Origin: Stramenopiles sp. TOSAG23-2
Lineage: Eukaryota; Sar
DNA length: 49,631 bases
Reading direction: 5' to 3'
NCBI GenBank assembly: GCA_900128395.1
Contig: LT649272.1
Coordinates: 1-49,631 of the forward strand
Shown piece by piece: positions 1-9,273 of this stretch; the stretch's first letter is position 1; each line of letters opens with the position of its first letter. Under the pieces are notes generated by a model. It had not been told where the DNA came from. It saw nothing but the letters and a program-made list of their open reading frames with translations, and made no database searches. A program made the position numbers and the translations under genes.

Positions 1-329
1 AAAAGTGCACTTTTGTGCACAAAAAAGTAATTTTTAAAATATTTGTGTATAGTAATAGTATAAAATTTATCCTATGTGTAAAATGGCTGGTCTGATCTTT
101 TTGGCTGCCATTTAAATATTATCATATATGATATGTGATCATATTTATTTTCAAATTTAATAAAATATACGGCTGGTATAATATTAATATACTTCGTAAA
201 AAAATTATTTTTAGAAGTATGCATTAAATATATATTAATATGCATACGGTTCCTGCTGGTTTGTTTGCGTAAAAATAACATTTTAAATATTAATATAATA
301 TCGGATCTGAATATCATACGTTGTTTGAT
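1..329. other. Intergenic AT-rich stretch, no gene seen
   Basis: No convincing coding sequence on either strand. The first bases hold two copies of the hexamer GTGCAC separated by TTTT, itself a small palindrome. The rest is AT-rich with short TA runs. A further 3' exon of the Cys-rich gene to the right could lie here but I could not identify one. Confidence 0.5.
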
Positions 330-843
330 TTATTCTTTGCTCATTGTAGTGCCTCTTACAGGGGCATACGTTCCAGTTGGACAAGGCACGCATTGTCCCC
401 AACCCTCTACTGCTTTAAATTTTCCTTTGTCGCATGTCCTACATTTTTGCGGGAGATTTTCATCAAAAGTGTATCCTATTCGTTGTAATAATTTCAAGTA
501 CGGAGAAAATGTTGTTAGTACTTTTGTTTCATTACAGAAAGATTGATAGAGAAGAAAATAGAATAGAAATGACACATACCTTTTGCACATTTTTTACAGA
601 TTCCATCTAAATAAAAATATTCCGAATCGCATACACAATCTGCAATACTGCTTGCTGATTTGTTCCTTAATGTAGTTGCATGCTGAGGGCAAGCACCTTC
701 ACACTCAACACTCAAACCTTTCCCCGTGGAAGCGTATCTACCGAGTGGACATTTTGATTGAAATTTCGTTGCTGTGCCAGCAACGCAATAATGCCCTTCC
801 GGACAAACGCCTGTACAATCTGAGTTTTGCCCATTGCCATAAA
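330..843 (-). CDS. Cys-rich GCC2/GCC3 (ephrin-receptor-like) repeat protein, partial
   Basis: Two exons are supported: 580-843 and 330-475, joined by a 104-nt intron (476-579; donor GTATGTG, acceptor GAATAG, with a TACTAAC branch-point-like motif inside). The splice is phase 1 and keeps one frame across the junction. The product carries motifs such as CPEGHYC, CPLGRYAS, CKKCAKGYTF and CVPCPTGTYAP, which are typical of GCC2/GCC3 or 'tyrosine kinase ephrin receptor-like' ectodomain repeats of protists. Exon 580-843 is preceded by an acceptor (TTAG) and a TA-repeat intron, so the 5' end lies further right. A possible upstream exon is at about 1048-1147. The reading ends at a TAA at 330, but a GTAAGAG donor just before it means the protein may continue in an unseen exon. 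Function beyond a probable extracellular Cys-rich role is unknown. Confidence 0.6.
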
Positions 844-1441
844 CTAAGAAATATATATATATATATATATATATTGGTAATAAGTTTGGAGCAATAATTT
901 GAAATGATCTTTGTTGTTTGTTTGTTTTAAATATGTGTGTCGATCCTCGTTTCTATAAATATATTGTAACATACTATCGATGTATTTGCTTATTATTGCA
1001 CGTGCTTTCTATTCATTTAATTTTTCATCATACGGATGTTAATGATATTCCCATCGTATTCCATTTGATATGGCCGCATGATTTTGATGCACACATTTTT
1101 GTTTTACTCGTATTATTTATAAAAATAGGTTCTAGAATTAACGAGTTTTGTAACTAACATCCTCCAAGTCACATTAACACAGCACAGCAGCACTCCCCTC
1201 CATAGCAACAGCACAGCATACGAGAGAAGAACACAATAAACTCCTTAAAAAAAAAGTAAAATAAATTTACAACAAGAATATGATAATTCATACTTAAATT
1301 TAATTCAAAGGCACTATATACATACATTTTTTACATTTTTACATTTTACTTTTACTATACCTGGTATAGTACCTCAAAAATATCAGCTCTATTCGCGTAC
1401 ACTTTCTGTCACGATATACTACATCATTTCGTTGAAAATTT
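844..1441. other. Intron/intergenic region with TA microsatellite and possible exon
   Basis: An uninterrupted TA repeat at about 851-874 lies just upstream of the acceptor of the Cys-rich gene on the minus strand. At about 1048-1147 the minus strand is open, with an AG before it (GATGTTAG) and a GTATGATG donor after it. It could be an upstream exon, but carries only two Cys and no repeat motif. From 1150 to 1441 I see nothing coding. Confidence 0.3.
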
Positions 1442-4400
1442 CTAAACCCCTTTGTCAACTAAATAATTACCGCTCGACATAACATTTGATCCACTTTTTC
1501 TCAAGATGTTGTTACTACTACTACGTTGTTGTTTTTTCGCTTTAAGCATGTTTGTATGTTTTTGACTATAACCACCACCACCACCTCCATTAATATTATT
1601 ATTGGCCATTTGTTGTTGATGTCGTTGTGTTGCTTGCCATGAAATGGGAGAACCTGCACTTGCATCTAGATCAGTACGTTTAAACTCTTTCCATCTGGGT
1701 CCTTCTTCTTTAATTTTTATATCTTTTGAGCTTGCATATACAGAAACATCTTTAATTGGTACTGGTGCTCTATTTCTCCATGGATTTTTTCCTTTTGGAC
1801 CATTATTCGTAAGTTTTTTACCTAGCATTAGATTCGTATCACGTAAAATTGGGGATGAAACAGATTTTTGCAATGGGCCGCCTAAATGACCTTTTTTAAA
1901 TAAATTCAATGTACGTTCATTTGCAGGTCGTAGATATACATTATCACCAGGAACAAACGAAGGTGCTTCAATTCTTTTTGCTTGCTCAAATAAAACTTGT
2001 AAACTATCATTACGATTCCTAGCTCCTAATTCATGCTCTGCTTTTTCTATCATTTCTGGACTTAACATTGGTTTTGGGGGTCTTAAACTGTGTAATATAT
2101 AATAACATCATGTTAGTTATTTGAATGGGTATATATAAATATATATATATATATATAGTATATCGTTAAATGTCAATGTAAAATATGTATATATAATTTG
2201 GTAAATTTTCATGCTAATTAATAAAACGCACTCATTGTATAAGAATTTTTTCGAAACTCTACTAGAACTAGATGATGTCGATGAAACATTTCTAGATGCT
2301 ACTAAACCACGACTATATGTAAATATTTATATATATAAGAGACACACACGGAATTAAAAAGAAAAATAATGGAACAAAACCAGAATGCATATGTTAAAAG
2401 TCATATGCATAACAGCATTATTATCGTCCGAAAAGGTTGGTAAATAGATTGCATAATGAGTAATAGATATATATATGTACAGATTTGTTATAACTTACCG
2501 TCTTGGTACTCGAACTGGCGACATAACTGTTGCACCGACAGATGCACCAACTTCTTCCATATAAGTACGATGCATTTGATACATTCTTAATTTATCACGT
2601 TGATATTGTTTTTCATCTTCAACAACTTTTTTAGCTTTCATTTTTTGACGCCTTATTCTTTCTTTAGTTTCACGTGCTATATCACTATGCCTTCTATTTT
2701 CTTTAAATGCATTCATTTCCGCTTCAACTTTGTCTACAACATGTTCTTCATTTTCCTTTCTTGCTTCTTCTATTTCCATCTGTTTTGCTTTTGCCATATA
2801 TGTTTTTTTTATTTGTCGATTTAAACGCTTTACAATTTTTTGATGTCCTAACTCTGCTAGACCTTGTTTTTCAATCAATTTCCGTTTCCTTTCAATTTCT
2901 ACTTTTTCCTTTGCTTTTTCTTCTGCTAATAATTTCTTTTTCTTCCTTTCTGCAATACGTTTTCGTGCTAAAGCACGAGCTCGTCGCGAGGCAACAGAAT
3001 TTGTTTTCGATTGCACGGCACGTTGAGTTAATAACTCAGAATCTGCAAGTTTCTTCTGTTCCACAGCGGCTTTTCGTGCCTTTTCAATTTGCATAATGCG
3101 TTTAATTGCAGCTGCACGTTCTCTATCTGCTTCTTTCTTACCACGTTGCACACGCAATTGATATTCTATTTGTCGACGTTCCTTAGCAGTTAAATTTGCA
3201 TTACTTTGAGAATCATTTAACAACTGTTCCGCATCAACGGATGATTTATTTGAATCCCTTAATATCTGGTACAATTCTTTATATTCAACACTACCAGAAT
3301 GATCACGATCAAATGTATTCCATAGATTTTTCATTTCACCACGTGATAATTCCATTCCTATGTTTCTTAAACCGATAGCAAGTTCTTTCTTTGTCAAAAC
3401 ACCATCATTATCTGAATCCATCGAACGGAACATATCAATTACACGAGTTAAATTCAATTGTAACAATTCACGGACACGAGAAAAAACGTTGTGTAATGGA
3501 TCATTTTCTTCGTTTTCCTCGGCTCCTTCTTTCCCCCCTCCTGTTTTATTAACGTTGTCCTTATTATCATCATTACGTTTATTAGCATCTTTACCTTTCA
3601 TTTTATCACTGGCAACAGTTTTCCCATTGTTTTGCTTGCTACGACGTATTGGTATTCGTTTTCTGTTGCTATTACTATTATTATTATTATTGCGAACACC
3701 AGTACCTCTCCTTCTGTTATTATTTTCAACATTAATTCCCCAGCTATTATTTAATTTTTGAACATTATCACCTTGAGCTCTAACACGTTTAATTTCAGCG
3801 ATTTCTTGCTCTGGTGACAACGGTGTTACCATGCTAGATGATGGTGGCGGCACATTACCACCATCACCTTGCTTACCACGTTTTGGACTTCGTTTTCTAT
3901 TATTATTGTTATTATTTGATTTTTTTCTACCATATATTCTGTTTCCACGTGAATTTCTACCACCACGTCGTCGTCCACGACCTTTTCCTTCTTTCATATT
4001 CTTAAAATCGTTTTGCATTGCATCTAATTTCCCTTGTACATCATCTAAACTTAAATTATCTGGTGGAGGAGGCAAACGCGCAAATATACGTCCTTTCTCG
4101 TCTCTTTCTAACAATGGAGTTGTTTTCGGTGATGATTCATCATTAAAATCTTTAATTGGAGTGCCAACTGGTAATAATTTCATTTTCAATACATGTAATT
4201 TTTGACTTCTAGTAAGTTCTCGTGGTGGTGTAAGTGGTGGTGGAGGTGGTATATACATATTTTCGATTCCTTGTAAATTATGCTGTTTTTCTTCTGTAGT
4301 ATTATTGTTTACATTGTTTTCATTGCCTATTCTTACATTGTTTTCATTGCCTATTCTTGCTTCTACAACTTTTTGATTTTGTTCTTCATTTTTACCTTCC

Positions 4401-5569
4401 TCCAATGAAGTATTTGTATTATCTTTATTTTGGTCTTCTTCTCCCTGTTGTTGTTTCTCCTCTATTATTAAATTATTTACTATATTAATGTTGCCATTAT
4501 CAACGGCTATCATCAACCATGTTTTACGACTTTTTTTAGCAAAATAATTTACATATTCACGTACTGTGTAACAAGCATTGCCTATTTTTGCTTCTACAAC
4601 TTTTTGATTTTGTTCTTCATTTTTACCTTCCTCCAATGTAGTATTTGTATTATCTTTATTTTGGTCTTCTTCTCCCTGTTGTTGTTTCTCCTCTTTTCCT
4701 TCTGCTTTTGATTCTGCATTTTCCTTTTGTTCCGCGATATTTTCTTCATCTTTTTTCTCTAAAGCACCGATCTCCCCTGGTTCCTCTTTGCCTTCCTGAT
4801 TATCTTTTGCTTCTACAGTATTTGTATTATCTTTATTTTGGTCTTCTTCTCCCTGTTGTTGTTTCTCCTCTTTTCCTTCTGCTTTTGATTCTGCATTTTC
4901 CTTTTGTTCCGCGATATTTTCTTCATCTTTTTTCTCTAAAGCACCGATCTCCCCTGGTTCCTCTTTGCCTCCCTGATTATCTTTTGCTTCTACATCATCG
5001 TTGGCACCATCGTTTTCTTCTTCTTCCTCTTCTTTAGCTTCATCCTTTTTTGTATCCTCTTGTCCTTCAATGACAGCACCATCTTCGACTTTTCCAGCTC
5101 CTTCTTCCTTTTTTTCTTCAGATGCATTTCCCCCATCTTTGTCTTTTTCTACATTCGCAGCATCTCCAACCTTTGCTTCTTCTTCATCATCCTTGCCATT
5201 TTCATCTCCCTTTTTACCTTTTTCTTCTTCTTCCTTTTCCACTGCATCTTCTGCTTCTTTACCTTCTTCTTCTTCCTCTTTTTCCACTACATCTTCTTTT
5301 TCGTTATCACCATCTTCCATCTTCGATTCATTTATTTTTCCTTCGATATTACCAGTATCTTCTTTTCCCCCTGCATCTTCATCTATTTCTTCATTTTTAT
5401 CAGCATTATCATTTACAATTTCTATTGTCTTTTCATTATTTTCTATATTTTCTTCTTCTTCCTGTACATCATCCATATCATCATTTTCTTGTTCTTTTAT
5501 TTCCCCAACTTTTGCGTTCATATCCTCTAACTTGGAGTCTAAATTGTTTACATCCAATGCTTCCGCCAT
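1442..5569 (-). CDS. Large Glu-rich EF-hand / coiled-coil protein, three exons
   Basis: Exons at 2499-5569, 2232-2312 and 1442-2087 join in frame (introns of 186 nt with donor GTAAGT and 144 nt with donor GTGCGT; acceptors ATATAG and ACACAG) to give about 1265 residues. The order is: very acidic low-complexity region (1-400) with an in-frame 59-residue tandem repeat; a short ankyrin-like insert (about 331-368); Pro-rich patch (about 443); Arg/Gly- and Asn-rich basic segments (530-680); a pair of EF-hands (about 700-765; loops starting DSDNDGVLTKKE and DRDHSGSVEYKE, with all main Ca2+ ligands); a long basic coiled coil (780-1005); and a Ser/Asn-rich tail with a poly-Gly run. Calcium binding is a firm inference from the loops. 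The cellular role is not recognisable; a cytoskeletal or ciliary scaffold is possible. The first ATG after a short duplicated leader is taken as the start. Confidence 0.8.
4346..4994. repeat. In-frame tandem and dispersed coding repeats in the Glu-rich gene
   Basis: A 177-nt unit (59 residues) occurs at about 4641-4817 and 4818-4994, nearly identical and in frame. A related shorter block (Lys/Gln/Glu/Asn-rich, with the LEEGKNEEQNQKVVEA motif) occurs at about 4346-4462 and again at about 4588-4694. The two shorter blocks flank a non-repetitive insert of about 120 nt. This looks like replication slippage or unequal exchange within a low-complexity exon. Confidence 0.85.
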
Positions 5570-5816
5570 TTTATCTATCTATATATATATTACAAACAAA
5601 GTAATGCTCTCTTCTACTACTTTTATATATATATATGAAACCAGGTAAATCTTCAAACTGTTCCAAGTTATATAAAACAATAATTATGTCCGCCATTTTA
5701 TCTATCTATATATATATTACAAACAAAGTAATGCTCTCTTCTACTACTTTTATATATATATATGAAACCAGGTAAATCTTCAAACTGTTCCAAGTTATAT
5801 AAAACAATAATTATGT
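5562..5816. repeat. 127-bp perfect tandem duplication covering leader and start codon
   Basis: Bases 5562-5689 recur at 5689-5816 (period 127). The unit includes the start-codon context (ATGGCGGA on the minus strand) of the EF-hand gene together with its AT-rich leader. In transcript sense the extra copy sits upstream and opens a 41-codon uORF (5571-5696, minus) that stops one base before the real ATG. Confidence 0.9.
5571..5696 (-). other. uORF created by the start-region duplication (41 codons)
   Basis: The ATG in the outer copy has the same context as the true start. It reads MADIIIVLYN and so on for 41 codons, then TAA, then one base, then the main ATG. If the transcript begins further upstream, this uORF would be met first. 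No homology is claimed; its existence as an ORF is direct observation, its translation is inference. Confidence 0.4.
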
Positions 5817-6148
5817 TACAATATGGATTTTATATACCATCCTCTTACTGATCTCTTTCCATCATCAATTATTATCGATATATATTCTTACTGGCAATAA
5901 TACAATATTTCTAACGTCTTCTTTTTCATCGATTCAACTTTTCAATCTTTTGTAAGTCACCCGTCAACGACATAATGTTTAAGGTTTTTCACTTTTTTTT
6001 AAATGCACAAAAACAACAAATATACACGTATAAAATTTAATACGTAATCTGGTAATCATCACCATAAAATATTTTTTAAAATTATACAACGTATCCCCAC
6101 ACATGAGTCTGACGACGCAGACTACCCCACACACAAGATAATTTTTTA
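5817..6148. other. Intergenic region, nothing recognised
   Basis: This lies between the 5' end of the EF-hand gene and the 3' end of the VOC gene. AT-rich, no coding signal. It presumably contains the EF-hand gene promoter and the VOC 3' UTR. Confidence 0.5.
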
Positions 6149-7210
6149 TTACCACAATTTATTTGTACCACCAGATAAATATGTTCGTAATGCATCATCA
6201 AATACTTTTTTCGCTTTCCCTTTGACTTGATTAAATTCCAATTGTTCACCATCAGGCCCTTTACAATAAGCCAATGACCAACCTTGAAAATCACCACTTT
6301 TTACTTCAAAACTATTGTCTGTTACTGGGATACCTTTAACATCCGCATGCCCATTTACCCCTATTTTTACAGGAACTAAGCGATTGCATATTACTTCATT
6401 ATACCCTTGTTGATGAGCCGATTTTTCTAGCGCAACGACAAATTCATTTAAGTTTTTTTCTGGTCGTACATTAAATGATATATGCATATTTCCTGCAACA
6501 GATGGAGCTACATTTGATTCTGAAAACTTTGGAAATAGCGATCGTTGCAATACAGCTTCATCAGAATGATAATCTAATAATTCAATTATCATAGATCCAA
6601 ATGATATATAACGAGCATCCAATGAGCTTGATCCACTTTTAGATAAATCTGCCGCAAACGATGCAGCCACTCCACCACGAACTAAAGCTGCTTGCATTAA
6701 TAATTGATAAACATCATCACCTTTCCAACCATCTCCTCCAGCATTTAATACTTCTACCCCACCCATTACGTTTGTATAAAAAGCTACAGATTTTGTTAAA
6801 TTTGATGTTGTTACTCCAACGTGTTGAATTGCTTGTGGTAATATCCAATTACCTAATGATCCTGGTCGAACAAGATTTTTCACACCTTCGGTGCATCCTT
6901 TATAACAATTTTTAAAACATATATTTTCTTTCTCCATTGTAATACAAACTGGTTCACATAATGCAATGCATGTTTTATCGTTATATTTTAATTCATTAGT
7001 GTTGCCAAATATACAATCTTTAAAGCATATAAGAATAACTGAAATAAATATAAGTATCAGTGATATTGCAAAATGATATGGTATTTTCGAGACGACTTTA
7101 TTATTATCTTTTGAAACATCGTTTTCCTCGTCAGTTCCAAAAATCTCAAGTGATTTTGATTGAACTCTTTTTTGTTGTGTTAAAAACGCTTCATTCAAAC
7201 CATCATTCAT
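6149..7210 (-). CDS. Membrane-anchored VOC-superfamily (glyoxalase-fold) protein
   Basis: 353 residues from the ATG at 7210 (MNDGLNEAF); the frame is open further upstream but without an ATG. Layout: short cytosolic N terminus; one hydrophobic segment at about 44-63 (ISLILIFISVILICF), followed by a Cys-rich linker (six Cys in about 30 residues, probably disulfide-bonded); then a vicinal-oxygen-chelate domain from about residue 125. Candidate metal ligands are in the classical places: His in IQHVGV, Glu in MIIELLDY, His in NMHISF and Glu in GEQLEF. VOC proteins include glyoxalase I and dioxygenases, and the substrate cannot be told from sequence. A type II membrane topology with the enzyme domain in the lumen or outside is inferred from the single TM and Cys linker. 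It ends near the window's 6.1 kb gap, tail to head with the EF-hand gene's upstream side. Confidence 0.75.
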   Translation of the reverse strand: MNDGLNEAFLTQQKRVQSKSLEIFGTDEENDVSKDNNKVVSKIPYHFAISLILIFISVILICFKDCIFGNTNELKYNDKTCIALCEPVCITMEKENICFKNCYKGCTEGVKNLVRPGSLGNWILPQAIQHVGVTTSNLTKSVAFYTNVMGGVEVLNAGGDGWKGDDVYQLLMQAALVRGGVAASFAADLSKSGSSSLDARYISFGSMIIELLDYHSDEAVLQRSLFPKFSESNVAPSVAGNMHISFNVRPEKNLNEFVVALEKSAHQQGYNEVICNRLVPVKIGVNGHADVKGIPVTDNSFEVKSGDFQGWSLAYCKGPDGEQLEFNQVKGKAKKVFDDALRTYLSGGTNKLW

Positions 7211-7954
7211 TTTTAAAAAATGTAGACGACGACGGCTAATTATATTAATAAATAGGATAGCAAAAATGTGCAATGATTATTAATAATTGATTATTATTAT
7301 TATTCAACTAGAATAAGAACTATATATATATAGCACTATATAATCGTTTTCAAGTTTTTGGATAATAATATATTGTCTGGTTGTATCTTTATTAGTCGAC
7401 GAGTAAGGCCTCGTCTTCTTTATATTTATTATTATTATAATATTTTCTCTTTTTTTTTCAACAAACAATTTCAAGTTTAAGGTTTTTCTAACAGGCAAAT
7501 AGCTACAGGTGTTGGTGTTGGCTACCCTATAAAATACACTAAAAATGGACATAGTCGTCGTAGTCGTAGTAGTTGTTCTTTGATATATACTAGGTATAAA
7601 AATACACGTAAAATCAGTAAAACAAATTGAAAAGATAGGTTGCGATATTTTTTCTTTCCTACTTACGCGTGTCTTTTAGTGCAGGTGTTGGGGTTAGATT
7701 TGTAGGTCGAAATGTCAAATTTTTTAATCTCCAATTTGTCAGGTTTTGTTGATATACGATTCGAATTGCTTCATTAATAGCCAAAATTAATATTTTTTGA
7801 AAAAGTGATATATTATATTAAATAGACAGTGATTATGATTGTTAGGTAAAATTTTTACTCTCAACTATTTATACAATAGTCGCGTTTGAGGCTAATGCAG
7901 TTTCATTGCTGATTACCTCTTTCTTTGCAGGGAAGATATCACTTCACTGGACGA
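7211..7954. other. Intergenic region with one exon-like minus-strand segment
   Basis: Mostly AT-rich without genes. On the minus strand about 7667-7795 is open, contains reasonable codons (NWRLKNLTFRPTNLTPTP) and ends at a strong GTAAGT donor (7661-7666). It could be an exon of an otherwise unseen gene or a transposon remnant continuing from 7955-8270. No family recognised. Confidence 0.25.
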
Positions 7955-8290
7955 TTACAAATCGTTTTTTTTTTCGCGGATACATCCCTGTACATGATCA
8001 ATTATCAACAGTTGATTATTTTTCCGGTCCCAATTACCAGGTCTACTATTATTATTCTGCAGCACACTTTTATTTTTTTTCACATTATAAACTAATGTTT
8101 TTACAGTTGTTGGTGTTTTTCTAAAAGTTACATTATCTGGTTTACGTATGGTTATATTTACAGATAACAAAGCAGATACATCAACCAAACTTTTAATTAT
8201 TGTTCTTGGATGCATTCTTTCCACTCCATCATTCGTTGTATGTGATTCATAATGCAGTATTAATAAAAGAAAATCTGAAAAAAGAATTAT
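7955..8290 (-). pseudogene. Open minus-strand segment, possible transposon or gene remnant
   Basis: An open frame of about 110 residues on the minus strand is rich in Asn/Lys/Thr (motifs RMHPRTIIKSLVDVSALL and RKPDNVTFRKTPTT). No domain is recognised and no start context or complete gene structure is evident. It overlaps in antisense the plus-strand remnants described next. Coding status is doubtful. Confidence 0.2.
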
Positions 8291-8511
8291 CAAAACCAAT
8301 ACAAACAGATCAAGATGATTTAATAGTAGTAAGCCAAACAGCATTAACCCATCTAATATCTAGTTGTGGTAGGTGTAGTTGTGGTATAAATGTACATCAT
8401 GAAAGTCAAATCAGGGCACTTCATATCACATATACCAATACATTTAATAATTTACCAAGTGAGTTACAGTACAAAAACAAGTACAACAGAAGACTGATGA
8501 AGAAAAATTAA
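8240..8511 (+). pseudogene. Decayed transposon-protein fragment with CxxC pair
   Basis: The plus-strand frame reads from about 8243 through motifs DDLIVVSQTALTHLISSCG, CGRCSCG and IRALHITYTN. The pattern (hydrophobic 'IV..s.L..L...C..C' block followed by a short Cys cluster) resembles the zinc-ribbon-like N-terminal regions found in protist and animal transposon-encoded proteins. It begins without a credible ATG and stops at 8511. Family assignment is from pattern memory only and tentative. Confidence 0.35.
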
Positions 8512-8591
8512 AAATATTAGGAAAAGGCTAGTAATGGCGGTAGTAATAAAGGCAGTGACTACAACTAAAAAACGAGAAGCGACAGCAAACA

Positions 8592-8760
8592 ATGATGCAT
8601 AAAGCAGACGAAATATTAACGGAGCTACAAGGATCAGAATACTACAGTATCGGAGATATGAGAAGTGGATTTTGGCAGATAAATGTAGCACCAGAAGATA
8701 CAGGTATAGAAAAGACCGCATGCATCACACCAAAAGGTACAAGCATACACACACATATGG
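8592..8760 (+). mobile_element. Ty3/Gypsy-like reverse transcriptase remnant
   Basis: The translation contains ILTELQGSEYYSIGDMRSGF followed by WQINVAPEDTGIEKTACITP. This matches the core of LTR-retrotransposon RT (L..L.G...FS.lDl.sGfwQI.v.peD..KTAf.Tp.G). It covers only RT motifs 2a-3, with no YxDD box, RNase H, integrase or LTRs nearby, so it is a short dead fragment. One catalytic Asp of motif A is present in SIGDMRSG. Reading beyond about 8740 loses similarity. Confidence 0.75.
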
Positions 8761-9035
8761 CACGACGTGTATCCATACTGTATAGTTTTATTTATTTAGC
8801 ATTGACACAGCAACCACTTCAAAAAGATATGTGTTGTGGTGCCAAGAATATATGTTGGATATACGAGAGAGAAAACTGAAAAGAGTGTGAGAGGAGAGGA
8901 GAGTAAATGATAGAAATATTCATTCAAGAAAAAATTAGCCAATACGAACAATAATATAACCATTTATATTCTTTTTCTTTAAAAAAACAGCACAATCTTT
9001 CTTTTTTTTTCAATATAAAAGCTTTTGATATATAT
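8761..9035. other. Intergenic AT-rich region after the RT remnant
   Basis: No coding signal. A purine-rich run (GAGAGG units) lies at about 8875-8905, followed by pyrimidine-rich tracts that lead into the RidA leader duplication. Confidence 0.5.
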
Positions 9036-9273
9036 AAAAAATTCTTAGGTACAGTGTTGATTATTATATATTTAATTTAAAATTTCATACATATATTAGG
9101 ATATCAAGATACATTATTATAATAAAAATCATGTCATCCGTCGTAGCACAACAAAAAAAATTCTTAGGTACAGTGTTGATTATTATATATTTAATTTAAA
9201 ATTTCATACATATATTAGGATATCAAGATACATTATTATAATAAAAATCATGTCATCCGTCGTAGCACAACAA
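9036..9273. repeat. 119-bp perfect tandem duplication of RidA leader and first 8 codons
   Basis: Bases 9036-9154 repeat as 9155-9273. The unit contains the 5' leader, the ATG and the first eight codons (MSSVVAQQ). The first copy opens at 9131 and reads 22 codons into the second copy before TAA, so it cannot make the full protein. Each copy contains the sequence TTCTTAGGTACAG, giving a GT in copy 1 and an AG in copy 2 exactly one unit apart. Confidence 0.92.

Noticed and set aside
4645-5648. Long plus-strand open frames rich in Ser, Phe and Leu opposite the Glu-rich exon
   Set aside because: They are antisense shadows of GAA/GAG-rich coding sequence (TTC/CTT codons) with no domain or start context.
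7211-7273. N-terminal extension of the VOC protein beyond 7210
   Set aside because: The frame is open but has no ATG upstream of 7210; a eukaryotic start at 7210 fits better.
9131-9154. First ATG of the RidA locus as the true start
   Set aside because: It reads only 22 codons before TAA because the 119-bp duplication is not a multiple of three. The ATG at 9250 leads into the complete domain 1.
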